64,000 nt of DNA from the NCBI RefSeq assembly GCF_002157835.1, contig NZ_CP020809.1, forward strand, positions 5,890,001 through 5,954,000, in the 5' to 3' direction. This DNA comes from Mycobacterium dioxanotrophicus. GTDB lineage: Bacteria > Actinomycetota > Actinomycetes > Mycobacteriales > Mycobacteriaceae. The notes under the pieces were generated by a model. That model made no database searches and was not told where the DNA came from. It saw only the letters and a program-made list of their open reading frames with translations. Each line of letters starts with the position of its first letter. The stretch's first letter is position 1. This document shows positions 29,633-38,299 of the stretch, in pieces. The translations under genes were made by a program, and so were the position numbers.

Positions 29633-29913
29633 GTACCGGCTTTCTGTGTGTTGCTATGTGCTGCTCTGTTGTTCTTCAAGTCTCTGTACTGCAGTTACCC
29701 CCGAGGCGCGTACCCCGCGGCCGGGCGTGTCGCACGTGCTCACACCGGAGGAATTCCGATGCGTGTAAGACATGCGAATTGGCCCGGCGTGCGGGCACGC
29801 TTGCGAAACACTTAGCCGCATGCGCCTTTCCGGCCAGGCACGATCCACCACAATACCAGGGCCGACCGCGACGAACCAAACTCGTGCGCGGTCGACTAAT
29901 CGCAGGTCAGAGC
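29633..29913. other. Upstream region of rpsL
   Basis: 281 bases between rpsL and the TetR gene, both minus. It must contain the str-operon promoter on the minus strand. TACAGAG at about 29688 could be a -10 region, but the assignment is weak. No gene or clear repeat was found. Confidence 0.4.
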
Positions 29914-30528
29914 CTACGCCTGTCGACGCTGCATGCCGGACGCCAGGCGCAGCAGCATGTCGGTGAACACCGCATCGGTGTCGATATCGTCCATCACGCC
30001 GGTCATCTCCAGCAGTACAAAACCGTGTAGGGCCGACCAGAATTCCAACGCCGCGTAGAACGCGTCCTCCCCTTCCAACCCGAATGAGGCCAGCACGTCG
30101 ATCACCGGTCCGGCGGCGGCTTTGGTGGCTGCGGAGTACTGCGGGTCGTCGCCCCCGAACGGCATGCGGGTGAACGCCGAGTACCGGCCCGGGTGGTGAT
30201 GGGCGTAGCTGCGATACGCGCTGGCCATGGCCACGATGGCGTCTTCGCGGGTGCGGCCCTGCCCCACGGTGTTCAGCATCCCGATGATGTCGTCGATGAC
30301 GCGCATCCGGACCGTGCGGCGCAGGTCTTCCAGGCTGTTGACGTGGTTGTAGAGCGATGGCCCCTTGGTGCCGAGCTGGCTGGCCAATGCGTTGATGGTC
30401 AACGCGTCCCAACCGTCGCGGTCGAGGAACGTCAAGGCGGCGTTCACGATCGCGTCGCGGCTGAGCCGGGTGGTCCGCGCCGGGCGCGGTCGGCCACCGG
30501 CCGCCTGCGAATCCGGCCGTGTTGACAT
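29914..30528 (-). CDS. TetR-family regulator with WHG-type ligand domain
   Basis: 204 residues from ATG 30528. HTH: LSRDAIVNAALTFLDRDGWD, LASQLGTKGPSLYNHVNS. The C-terminal FYAALEFWSALHGFVLLEMTG fits the TetR C-terminal WHG family. The frame is open upstream without similarity, so the internal ATG is used. No clear target; it lies between rpsL and the lipoprotein genes. Confidence 0.88.
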   Translation of the reverse strand: MSTRPDSQAAGGRPRPARTTRLSRDAIVNAALTFLDRDGWDALTINALASQLGTKGPSLYNHVNSLEDLRRTVRMRVIDDIIGMLNTVGQGRTREDAIVAMASAYRSYAHHHPGRYSAFTRMPFGGDDPQYSAATKAAAGPVIDVLASFGLEGEDAFYAALEFWSALHGFVLLEMTGVMDDIDTDAVFTDMLLRLASGMQRRQA

Positions 30529-30629
30529 GTGCGCTCCACCTGGTCGGGTCGACGGGATGTTTCGGGTCGACGGGAACGGACCCTGAACTGGGTCGCGGTG
30601 AAACTCTAGCCGTTCCCTGTCCGTAAACG

Positions 30630-31145
30630 TCAGTTCACGCGGTCCTGGCTGACTTGGGCGAGTTGCCCGGTGACGGTGCACAGATCCGGCAGAACAGCAG
30701 GATTCATCGACTGGATCGACCAGGTGATGACGTCACTGCCCTTGCTGACATAGATGCTGCAGACATTGGCGTCCTGGGCCCTGAACCCCTTGTTGCCGTT
30801 GATGGACACTTCGGTCAACGTGCGTCCGGCGCGTTGTTCCAAGGTCCGCTCGGCGTCCATGTCACTGCCCCGGTACCACCACGTCGAGATGCCCATGCCG
30901 GCACCGAACGTGCCGAGCAGGGTGTTCTCCTGCCAGAAGCAGCCGGTGTCACTGACCACCGCCTTGGTGAACATCGAGCCCGCGGCCTTGGTCACGTCGG
31001 CATCGGTGATGCCGTTGCAGTCCACCGAGTGGAAGCCACCATCAGGTGGCCGTGCGGCTGGTTGTTCGGCCTGCTCGGAGGGTCCGCACGCGGTAAGAAC
31101 TGCCGCGCCGACGGCGACACCGAGGATCAGAGTTCGCGACGCCAT
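30630..31145 (-). CDS. DUF3558-type lipoprotein
   Basis: 171 residues with signal peptide and lipobox LTAC at Cys20. The mature part has paired cysteines (VDCNGI, DTGCFWQ, NVCSIY, DLCTV), as in DUF3558, an actinobacterial secreted family of unknown role. It starts 1 base after the stop of a second DUF3558 gene; the two look like an operon of diverged paralogues. Confidence 0.82.
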   Translation of the reverse strand: MASRTLILGVAVGAAVLTACGPSEQAEQPAARPPDGGFHSVDCNGITDADVTKAAGSMFTKAVVSDTGCFWQENTLLGTFGAGMGISTWWYRGSDMDAERTLEQRAGRTLTEVSINGNKGFRAQDANVCSIYVSKGSDVITWSIQSMNPAVLPDLCTVTGQLAQVSQDRVN

Positions 31146-31146
31146 G

Positions 31147-31698
31147 TCAGAGTTCCGCCTGCAGGGTCTTGGAGAGCAGCATCTGGGCGCCCTTGCACGG
31201 GTCGCCGCTGTTCTGCCCGCGGTACTGCACCCACCAGCTCAGCACGCCCGAGCCCGCTGCGGCAGTGGCCGCGCATGCCGCGCCGGTGATGTCGCGGCGT
31301 GCCAGGAACGCCTGGTGGCGCTCGACGACGGTGTCGGTGATCTGCGCCTTGCGCTCCTGCGCCACCGTTCGTTCCCGCTCCAAGGATCCGGACTCGAACC
31401 ACGAGAAGACGACATCGACCATGACCGGCGACGCGCTGGGACCGGACTTACGTGACAGCACGTACTGGCAGACCGCGCCGCTGTAGGGACGCACGATGTT
31501 GTCGGCTTTGAGCAGTTCCTGGACCGAGCTGTCGGTGAGCAGACCGCATCGGTCGTCGACATATCCGTAGCCACGGTCGGTGCCTGCGCCGCCGGATTCG
31601 GCCCGTTGCGCCGTCCCGCTGACGGTATGCGAGCACCCCGCGACGGTCACTATCGCGGTGACCGCCACGGCAGCAGCCTCCACAACACGCCGACGCAT
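31147..31698 (-). CDS. DUF3558-type lipoprotein
   Basis: 183 residues from ATG 31698. Signal segment VVEAAAVAVTAIVTVAGC gives a lipobox (VAGC). Mature region: DDRCGLLTDSSVQELL, GAVCQYVL, GAACAATA, DPCKGAQMLL, the DUF3558 cysteine pattern. Upstream partner of the 30630 gene. The frame is open much further upstream but that overlaps the divergent DUF3060 gene. Confidence 0.82.
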   Translation of the reverse strand: MRRRVVEAAAVAVTAIVTVAGCSHTVSGTAQRAESGGAGTDRGYGYVDDRCGLLTDSSVQELLKADNIVRPYSGAVCQYVLSRKSGPSASPVMVDVVFSWFESGSLERERTVAQERKAQITDTVVERHQAFLARRDITGAACAATAAAGSGVLSWWVQYRGQNSGDPCKGAQMLLSKTLQAEL

Positions 31699-31843
31699 CG
31701 GACAACACGGTACCGAGCACTGCGAACTCCCGCGACTGATCACCCGGGCACACCCGAACCGCCCAAGCGCTGCCGAAGCGACGGCGGCGCAACGTACGCT
31801 TCCGTGCATCGGATGTCGTTGCACCAGATTCGGACGAAGGGGA

Positions 31844-32227
31844 ATGACCGTGCGTTGGACAGCTGGGTGCCGAAGATTGAGTGCGGGCTTGATCGCGGTG
31901 CCGCTGGCGCTGACCGCGGGTGTGGCCCCCGCCTCCGCAAAGGACGGCGACACCCACATCACCGGGCAGGGCATCAACCAGACCATCGACTGCAACGGCG
32001 CGACGTTGTTCGTGAACGGCACCGGAAATACAGTCACCGCACTCGGAACGTGTTGGGCGGTCACCGTGCAGGGGTCGTCGAACACCGTCGTCGCCGACAA
32101 CGTGGTCAACGACGTGACTGTCTACGGCTTCGATCAGACGGTGTTCTTCAAGGGCGGTGACCCGGTCCTGGTCGACCGTGGCCGCGAGCTCGGGATGACG
32201 AACCGGCTGGATCGCGTACCCGCCTGA
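31844..32227 (+). CDS. Secreted DUF3060 protein
   Basis: 127 residues from ATG 31844 with AAGGGG before it. A signal peptide (LSAGLIAVPLALTAGVAPASA) precedes short repeating strands: INQTIDCNGATLFVNGTGNT, VTALGTCWAVTVQGSSNTVV, VNDVTVYGFDQTVFF. DUF3060 is a mycobacterial beta-helix-like family of unknown function. Followed after 18 bases by a second family member. Confidence 0.82.
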   Translation: MTVRWTAGCRRLSAGLIAVPLALTAGVAPASAKDGDTHITGQGINQTIDCNGATLFVNGTGNTVTALGTCWAVTVQGSSNTVVADNVVNDVTVYGFDQTVFFKGGDPVLVDRGRELGMTNRLDRVPA

Positions 32228-32245
32228 TACGGAAAGGGAGAGAAC

Positions 32246-32659
32246 ATGCATAGCTACACCACCGGGATCATCAGCGTTGTCGCGGCAGGTGCCGCCGTTT
32301 TCGCACTGTCCGCGTGCGGCGGCGGATCGGACAACAAGAACTCTTCACCGTCGGCGACGGCAGGCACGTCGGGCCTCAACGTGGAAATCGGCAACACCAT
32401 CAACTACGCGTCGGTCGGCACCACCGCCGACATCGATTGCGCCAGCGGCAAATCGCTCACGATCGGCGGGACCAACAACACGCTGACCGTCAAAGGCACG
32501 TGCTCCAGCGTCAACATCGGCGGCTCGGACAACAAGATCACGTTCGAAAAGATCGACAAGGATCTGGCCGTACTCGGGTTCAACAACACCGTGACCTATA
32601 AGGCCGGCGACCCGAAGGTGTCCAACACCGGTAACAACAACACGGTCAACAAGGGCTGA
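32246..32659 (+). CDS. DUF3060 lipoprotein
   Basis: 137 residues. Lipobox LSAC near residue 24, a Ser/Asn-rich spacer, then strand repeats rich in N-N-T (GGTNNTLTVKGTCSSVNIGG, NKITF, GFNNTVTYKAGDP). Its domain parallels the preceding gene, so the pair arose by duplication; one is secreted free, the other lipid-anchored. AAAGGGAG precedes the start. Confidence 0.85.
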   Translation: MHSYTTGIISVVAAGAAVFALSACGGGSDNKNSSPSATAGTSGLNVEIGNTINYASVGTTADIDCASGKSLTIGGTNNTLTVKGTCSSVNIGGSDNKITFEKIDKDLAVLGFNNTVTYKAGDPKVSNTGNNNTVNKG

Positions 32660-32918
32660 CCGGACCAGCTTTTCGACGGCTCGACACCGTCGGCCGCAGG
32701 GGCCGACGGCGATCTCGGCACCGTTCTCGGTGAGCAGCCGCCCCGACTCCCGCGCGCCCTTCTCCGGCTCGGGCGCGCGGTCGAGTGTCGCGCAGCAGGC
32801 AACGAAATCTGGTGCGCACCAAGCCTTTTCGTTCACCGCCCGCTGATCCAGCCACGCGAGCGTGGTCACCCCGCTCTCGAGCGCGGCGGCCAACTCGCAG
32901 CCGGCGCCCTTCTTCAAC

Positions 32919-32969
32919 TCACGCGCCGCGAGAGCCCTTGAACCTGTCCGGCGCGATGACGCTGCGCAC
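32919..32969 (-). pseudogene. Possible N-terminal remnant of glycerate kinase
   Basis: From GTG 32969 the minus strand reads VRSVIAPDRFKGSRGA then TGA. VIAPDxFKGS is the conserved N-terminus of glycerate 2-kinases. No continuation of the kinase was found in any frame. A glycerate kinase would fit beside the D-2-hydroxyacid dehydrogenase at 34310. The match is only about 10 residues; an in-frame ATG at 32996 exists. Confidence 0.4.
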
Positions 32970-33027
32970 GGGCTCGCCGAACCGTGCGAAATTCATCCAC
33001 CTTCCCCTCTCGACACGCTGATACATC

Positions 33028-33041
33028 ACTAATATACTAGT
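33028..33041. promoter_or_regulatory. Palindrome upstream of aminotransferase operon
   Basis: ACTAATATACTAGT is symmetric at 12 of 14 positions and lies in an unusually AT-rich patch 73 bases before the aminotransferase start. It may be an operator or part of the promoter. No local regulator gene is obvious. Confidence 0.4.
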
Positions 33042-33113
33042 CGCACGCCAAACATATACCAATGGCGAAACTTTCGGCCACCGCCGTGACCAGCTGATGA
33101 GGAGTACGACAGG

Positions 33114-34313
33114 ATGCAGCAACTCGCCCACCGGCTCGAACGTCTGGGGACCGAGACGGCGTTCAGCGTCGCGCAGGCCGCCGCGGCCTGGAAGGCGAAG
33201 GGACACCGCGTGTTTCCCTTCCATCTGGGTGACATCAACATCCCGACGGCCCCGCACATCGTGGATGCGATGAACAAGGCGATCGCCGACGGCTACACGG
33301 GCTACTGCCCCGGGCCCGGCATCCCCCAGCTGCGCGAGGCGCTCGCCGACGACCTGGGGTCGGCCCGCGGCATCGACCTCTCCCCCGACAACGTCGTCGT
33401 GATGACGGGAGGCAAGCCCGTCATCACGAAGTTCCTGCAGACCGTCATGAACCCCGGCCAGGAAGTGCTCTACCCGAACCCGGGCTTCCCGATCTACGAG
33501 TCGCAGATCGAGTACCTCGGCGGCACGGCCCTGCCCTACCGCTACGTCCCCACCGACGAGGGCTTCGCGATCGACCTCGATCAGCTCCGTGCTTCGATCA
33601 CGCCGAACACGGTCGCGATCATCTACAACGACCTGCAGAACCCCATCTCCGCCGAGTCGACGGCGGCCGAGCGCGAAGCCATCGCGCAGCTCGCCCAGGA
33701 GCACGACCTCTGGGTGCTCTCCGACGAGGCCTACTTCGAGACGCGCTACGAAGGCGTCTCGAGCTCCATCGCGTCGCTTCCGGGCATGCTCGAGCGCACG
33801 GTCATCCTGTACACGTTCAGCAAGAAATTCGCGATGACCGGCTCACGCCTTGGCTGCGCCGTCGCCCCGGTCGACCTCGCGAAGGTGTTCAGCACGCTCA
33901 ACACCAATGACGAGTCATGCACGACGCACTACGTGCAGTGGGCAGGCATCGAGGCGCTGCGCGGCACGCAGGAGCCCGTCCAGCAGATGCTCAAGGTCCT
34001 GCGCGAGCGGCGCGACGCCGCCTGCGAGGCCGTGAACGCCATCCCGGGTATGAATGTGGCCGTGCCCCACTCGACGTTCTACCTGTTCCCCGACGTCACC
34101 GAGGCCATGGATCGCATGGGTTACACCGCGGTCGGCGACTTCGCAGCCGTGGCACTGCACCAGACCGGCGTCTCGTTCTGCACCCGTGAGCACTTCGGCC
34201 GCCGTCAGCCGGGCGAGGAGCGCCAGTACATCCGCCTGGCCTACTCGGGCATCGAGGTCGATGACATCCGCGAGGGCCTCGGCCGCCTGAACGAATGGAT
34301 CAGCGCCAAATGA
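33114..34313 (+). CDS. PLP-dependent class I/II aminotransferase
   Basis: 399 residues; GAGGAG precedes the ATG. Fold-type-I motifs: NPGFPIYES, YNDLQNPISAE (cofactor-side Asn/Asp region), SDEAYFETRYEG and the PLP lysine in TFSKKFAMTGSRLG. It probably transfers an amino group between an amino acid and a 2-oxo acid. It is coupled to the following dehydrogenase (ATGA), suggesting the keto product is reduced to a hydroxy acid. Confidence 0.9.
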   Translation: MQQLAHRLERLGTETAFSVAQAAAAWKAKGHRVFPFHLGDINIPTAPHIVDAMNKAIADGYTGYCPGPGIPQLREALADDLGSARGIDLSPDNVVVMTGGKPVITKFLQTVMNPGQEVLYPNPGFPIYESQIEYLGGTALPYRYVPTDEGFAIDLDQLRASITPNTVAIIYNDLQNPISAESTAAEREAIAQLAQEHDLWVLSDEAYFETRYEGVSSSIASLPGMLERTVILYTFSKKFAMTGSRLGCAVAPVDLAKVFSTLNTNDESCTTHYVQWAGIEALRGTQEPVQQMLKVLRERRDAACEAVNAIPGMNVAVPHSTFYLFPDVTEAMDRMGYTAVGDFAAVALHQTGVSFCTREHFGRRQPGEERQYIRLAYSGIEVDDIREGLGRLNEWISAK

Positions 34314-35269
34314 GCCGGGTTGTGGTCACCGGGCGAGTCCCGGACGCTGCCATCGAGAAGCTGCGCGTCGAGCACGAGGTCGACGCCTGGCAGGGCCCGG
34401 AGTCGATCAGCCGCGATGAGCTGCTGCGCCGGGTAGCCGGCGCCGACGCCATCCTGACCCTGCTGACCGAACGCGTCGACGGCGAGCTGCTCGACACGGC
34501 AGGTCCTCAGCTCAAGGTCGTCGCGAACGTAGCCGTCGGCTACGACAACATCGACGTGGCGGCGTGCCGCGAGCGCGGCGTGGTCGCGACGAACACACCC
34601 GGCGTGCTTACGGAGGCGACCGCCGACATCGCCTTCGCCCTCATCCTCATGGCCACGCGCCGACTCGGCGAAGGTGAGCGGATCATTCGCGACCGCCAGC
34701 CCTGGAAGTGGGGCATGTTCTTCCTCCTCGGCACCGGCCTGCAGGGCAAGACCCTGGGCATCGTGGGCATGGGCGGCATCGGCCAGGCGACAGCCCGCCG
34801 CGCCAAGGCGTTCGGCATGGATGTCGTCTACCAGTCGCGCAGCGAGATCGATCCCGACGTCGCGGCCGAGCTCGGCGCGCGGCGGGTGGCCCTCGATGAG
34901 CTGCTGGCCGTCTCCGACGTCGTGTCGCTGCACTGCCCCTACGGGCCGGCCACCCATCACCTGATCGGCGCCGAGCAGCTCTCCGCGATGAAGAGTTCCG
35001 CCTACCTCGTCAATACGGCGCGCGGACCGATCGTCGACGAGGCGGCGCTGGCCACCGCGTTGCGTGACGGCACCATCGCCGGCGCCGGGCTCGACGTCTT
35101 CGAGCGGGAGCCCGAGGTCCATCCCGAGCTGCTTGAACTGGGGAACGTGGCGCTCGTGCCGCACCTCGGCTCGGCCACCATCGAGACGCGAACCGCCATG
35201 GCAACGCTCGCCGCCGACAACGCCCTCGCCGTGCTTCGCGGTGAACTACCGCCAACGCCGATCGGCTGA
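34310..35269 (+). CDS. D-2-hydroxyacid dehydrogenase (glyoxylate/hydroxypyruvate reductase type)
   Basis: 319 residues. NAD(P) site GKTLGIVGMGGIGQATARRAKAFG, substrate region VGYDNIDVAACRERG, catalytic Arg in NTARGPIVDE, Glu in FEREPEVHP, and His in VALVPHLGSAT. It interconverts glyoxylate/glycolate or hydroxypyruvate/D-glycerate. Operon partner of the aminotransferase; together they could convert serine-like amino acids to D-glycerate. A hairpin follows. Confidence 0.9.
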   Translation: MSRVVVTGRVPDAAIEKLRVEHEVDAWQGPESISRDELLRRVAGADAILTLLTERVDGELLDTAGPQLKVVANVAVGYDNIDVAACRERGVVATNTPGVLTEATADIAFALILMATRRLGEGERIIRDRQPWKWGMFFLLGTGLQGKTLGIVGMGGIGQATARRAKAFGMDVVYQSRSEIDPDVAAELGARRVALDELLAVSDVVSLHCPYGPATHHLIGAEQLSAMKSSAYLVNTARGPIVDEAALATALRDGTIAGAGLDVFEREPEVHPELLELGNVALVPHLGSATIETRTAMATLAADNALAVLRGELPPTPIG

Positions 35270-35276
35270 CTACCGG

Positions 35277-35323
35277 CGCCCCAATACTCCGAGCACTTTC
35301 GAGTGGTCGGAGTATTTGGGGCG
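35277..35323 (+). terminator. Long hairpin after the hydroxyacid dehydrogenase
   Basis: CGCCCCAATACTCCGA pairs with TCGGAGTATTTGGGGCG (one bulge); the loop itself forms CACT-TTCG-AGTG. It stands 7 bases after the stop and just before the convergent hypothetical gene at 35330, so it can serve both directions. No long T-tract. Confidence 0.75.
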
Positions 35324-35329
35324 ACTCCC

Positions 35330-35872
35330 CTAGCTGTTCAGCGACCGCCTCTGGCGCCAGGAGTGCCGCTCGGGCTCGTCCTCGAAGATTTCGGGCGAAT
35401 ACAATTCATTGCGGGCCTGTTGAAGAAACGCCTTATTCGCATCGCGCCTGTCGGCGTTCATCCAGATCCTGTACCCGGCCTTGAGCACCTCGGGCGGTGG
35501 GTCGCGAAATATCAAGCGCTCCATGGTCAGCGCGTAGTTTCGAGCCTTTTCTATCAGCCCGTTGCTTCCGACGACCTCGATACGCTTCTGCTGGAACCAC
35601 ATTCGATGCTGCCTGGTCAGCCTGTCAGCCTCGGTTATGGACGACGGTCGACCAGCCTGCAAATCTCGATACTCGCGGTCGAGCATCTTTTCGATTTCCT
35701 GCATTTCGTCGATGAACGCATAGATGACTTCCCGCCGGTCATCACGTAGGGCAATTTTTCGTCCGGCAACGGACAAGGCGAAAGCCTGATGCTGCGTTGA
35801 CGCGTGGATGACGTAGGTCAAGACTGCACCCAACACGAAGGTCACCACCGAAGCCCCGACAGTCCAGGTCAT
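35330..35872 (-). CDS. Hypothetical membrane-anchored protein
   Basis: 180 residues from ATG 35872 (GGAAG upstream); a longer frame reaches 36052. One transmembrane helix at the N-terminus (WTVGASVVTFVLGAVLTYVI), then a charged helical region (VIYAFIDEMQEIEKMLDREYRDL, QQKRIEVVGSNGLIEKARNYALTMERLIF) likely to form a coiled coil. I do not recognise the family. Its codon use is less GC-biased than its neighbours. Confidence 0.7.
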   Translation of the reverse strand: MTWTVGASVVTFVLGAVLTYVIHASTQHQAFALSVAGRKIALRDDRREVIYAFIDEMQEIEKMLDREYRDLQAGRPSSITEADRLTRQHRMWFQQKRIEVVGSNGLIEKARNYALTMERLIFRDPPPEVLKAGYRIWMNADRRDANKAFLQQARNELYSPEIFEDEPERHSWRQRRSLNS

Positions 35873-36130
35873 GCCGTAAAGACTTCCACTCGGCCGCGAC
35901 TCAGGTGCCGGATTCAGCCCGTACACAGCATCCGTCGATACCCGCGACCCACGACGCCCGCGATGGCCCGACCGCGACGTTTTTCGCAAACGCGACCGCG
36001 CCCAGAGCGGCCGACCAGCCACTTTTAACGCGTTAGATAGTTTTTCCGGCAAATACCTCAGGCCAACTAGACAGTATTGCTAAAGTGTGCACGCCCTGTC
36101 AGCCACTTCACAGCGAAGGCCCGAAGCGAC

Positions 36131-38233
36131 TTGTCCCACCCCACCCCTGCGCGCCTCCAGAAGACCAAGGCCGCCGCGGTCGCGACCGCCGTCGTGGCCA
36201 CCACCGCCGCGCTCACCGCCGGTGTCGCGTCATCCGCACCCGAAGTACTGCTGGCCGAAAAGCGAACAGTCACTGCGGAAGTCAGCCTGACCGCGGCACC
36301 CCAATTGCCGTCGATGCCGAAAATCGTCGGAATCTACGGGGTCGGACCGGTTTTCTGGGCTGCCGAACTGTTGGGCATCACGCCGCAGAACGTCATCGAA
36401 GCCGCCGCCGGAGTAGTCGGCGGCAGCGAGTTGGCCACGGCCGTCAACCAGCTCCTCGACGTCCTCGACAAGATTTCGCCGATCGAGGCCGGGGTCAAAG
36501 GCCCGCTGCCCAGTGACGTCTACGACGCGGTCAACGGGCTGCAGTACACCACCACCGGTGTTGCGGACGCGTTGACCGCACCGATCAAAGGCATCCCGGT
36601 CATCGGCCCCGCCCTCGCCAAGGCGTTCGCGAACGCCGTTGCGGCACTGGTCGAGACCGCGCCGATTCTCAATCAGCGCAGGGCCATCATCTTCTCGGAG
36701 AGCCTCGGCGGGCTGACCACCTCGCTGGCCTACCGGGACATGATCAAGGCGGTGCAGTCCGACGATCCGGACTGGGGCGCAGGCGTCACCGGACAGTGGC
36801 TGGTGTTCTTCAACAACCCCAGCCGCCCCGGTGGTGGGTTGTTCGCCCTGGCAACACCTGTCACCAACCTGCTCGGGGTGAACCTGTCCACTCCACCAGC
36901 GGGCAGCTACACCAACGAGGACGCCAACAACGGCAACATGACCAAGGTCCTCAATACGTCGATCCTCGACATCACCTGGGCCTACAACCCGCTGTCAGAT
37001 GCGCCGACCACGCTCAATCCGCTGGCGTGGGCCAACGCCGCGGCCGGCGGGGTGTTCCTCACCTACCTGATTCCCAGCGATGGCAACAACATCGACAGCC
37101 TGATAGTCCCGCTGGGCCTGGGCATCGCCGACGGTCTCAAGGTCATGCTGGACCCCACCGGCGGCCAAGGAGTCGAGATGGTCCCCGGATGGGCCGACAT
37201 CGTCCGGACCGCCAAGGACATCGACTGGCTGCACCTCGGACTGGGTGAGGCGTTGGACAAGGTCGCCGACGCCACCAAGTTCCCGGGCACTGCCACCTAC
37301 CTCACCTACGACTCGGGCAACCTGCCCTTGCTCGAACCGTTCGACATGGCGCCACGACTACTGAATCTCGTTCCGGGCGTTCATGTTCCGACGCCGGTGA
37401 CCGACAGTGTCGAGGATGCGCTGCGCATGCTGGTCAACATGGGCTACCAGGATGTCGACCCGGTGACCCTGCAGCGGAACTACACCATGGGAGGCCAGCA
37501 GGCCTACCTGTGGCATTCACCGCTGACCCCGACTCAGCAGCTCGCTGCGACGCAGACCGTGTTCAACGCCCTTGTCGACGGCATCGAGGCCAACGCCCTG
37601 ACCCCGTCGAAGTGGACACCGAAACTTCCCGGAGTCGACCTCTCGCCCGTGACGCAGAACCCGTTGTCCGAAGCCGGGGCGAAGGCGCTGCGCGACGCGA
37701 TCGACCAGATCCAGAAGAACGTGACCGATCCGATGTTCAATGCCGTCGAGACCGGGCTCGCACCGGTCACCGGCGCCCTCGACGGTGTCAACGCGCAGGT
37801 GACCGATGCCATCGACACGGCGCTGAAGGTCAAGGAACCGGGCAAGACGGCGGCGCGGTCGACGACATCGGTGTCGGCACTCGCGGCGCCGGCACCCGTC
37901 ACGTCACTGCCATCATCGGACACTGAGTTGCGCACCCTCGACGTGCCGAGCAGCTCCACCAGACTCGACAAGACCGCGCAGAAGATCACCGAGTCGCTCA
38001 AGGCCGCGCCCGGAAAGCACGCCGCCGATCCGAGCGATCCGCTCAAGAAGTCGGTCAAGGACACCGTGGCGAAGGTCCGCACCGGAGTCAACGACACCGC
38101 GGGCAAGGTCGAACAGGCGGGCAAGGACATCGCCAAGAAGGTCGAGAAGGTGACCAAGCCCGCGAAGGAGCAGAGCAAGGACAGCGCGCCAAAGGGCAAG
38201 TCCGCGAAGGCTTCCGGCAAGGCCGCGGCGTAG
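36131..38233 (+). CDS. Secreted PE-PPE-domain hydrolase with Lys/Ala-rich tail
   Basis: About 700 residues from TTG 36131 (a TTG at 36077 is also possible). Signal-like segment KAAAVATAVVATTAALTAGV; then a PE-PPE-domain (alpha/beta hydrolase) core with nucleophile context IIFSESLGGLTTSLA and DPTGGQGVEMVPGWAD. It has no PE or PPE N-terminal domain. The last 90 residues are rich in Lys, Ala and Ser (KKSVKDTVAKVRTG, KKVEKVTKPAK), like surface heparin-binding or histone-like tails. Confidence 0.8.
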   Translation: MSHPTPARLQKTKAAAVATAVVATTAALTAGVASSAPEVLLAEKRTVTAEVSLTAAPQLPSMPKIVGIYGVGPVFWAAELLGITPQNVIEAAAGVVGGSELATAVNQLLDVLDKISPIEAGVKGPLPSDVYDAVNGLQYTTTGVADALTAPIKGIPVIGPALAKAFANAVAALVETAPILNQRRAIIFSESLGGLTTSLAYRDMIKAVQSDDPDWGAGVTGQWLVFFNNPSRPGGGLFALATPVTNLLGVNLSTPPAGSYTNEDANNGNMTKVLNTSILDITWAYNPLSDAPTTLNPLAWANAAAGGVFLTYLIPSDGNNIDSLIVPLGLGIADGLKVMLDPTGGQGVEMVPGWADIVRTAKDIDWLHLGLGEALDKVADATKFPGTATYLTYDSGNLPLLEPFDMAPRLLNLVPGVHVPTPVTDSVEDALRMLVNMGYQDVDPVTLQRNYTMGGQQAYLWHSPLTPTQQLAATQTVFNALVDGIEANALTPSKWTPKLPGVDLSPVTQNPLSEAGAKALRDAIDQIQKNVTDPMFNAVETGLAPVTGALDGVNAQVTDAIDTALKVKEPGKTAARSTTSVSALAAPAPVTSLPSSDTELRTLDVPSSSTRLDKTAQKITESLKAAPGKHAADPSDPLKKSVKDTVAKVRTGVNDTAGKVEQAGKDIAKKVEKVTKPAKEQSKDSAPKGKSAKASGKAAA

Positions 38234-38247
38234 CTCACGACCAAGAC

Positions 38248-38280
38248 AAATCGGGCGGGCTCCGCGAGCCCGCCCGATTT
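38248..38280. terminator. Bidirectional terminator between convergent genes
   Basis: AAATCGGGCGGGCTC, loop CGC, GAGCCCGCCCGATTT: a perfect 15-bp stem flanked by A and T runs on both strands, lying between the PE-PPE-domain gene (plus) and the repeat-protein gene (minus). Confidence 0.92.
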
Positions 38281-38299
38281 GCGTGAGGTGTGTTGTCGA

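Larger units (their letters stand above)
32660..33113. other. Gene-poor stretch with decayed coding sequence
   Basis: 454 bases before the aminotransferase gene. Minus-strand frames at 32690-32917 have coding-like third positions (LKKGAGCELAAALESGVTTL) but lack a proper start, and I do not recognise them. Nearer the aminotransferase is a short glycerate-kinase-like fragment (32919-32969) and an AT-rich segment with a palindrome (33028-33041). The region looks like debris from a deleted gene. Confidence 0.45.
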
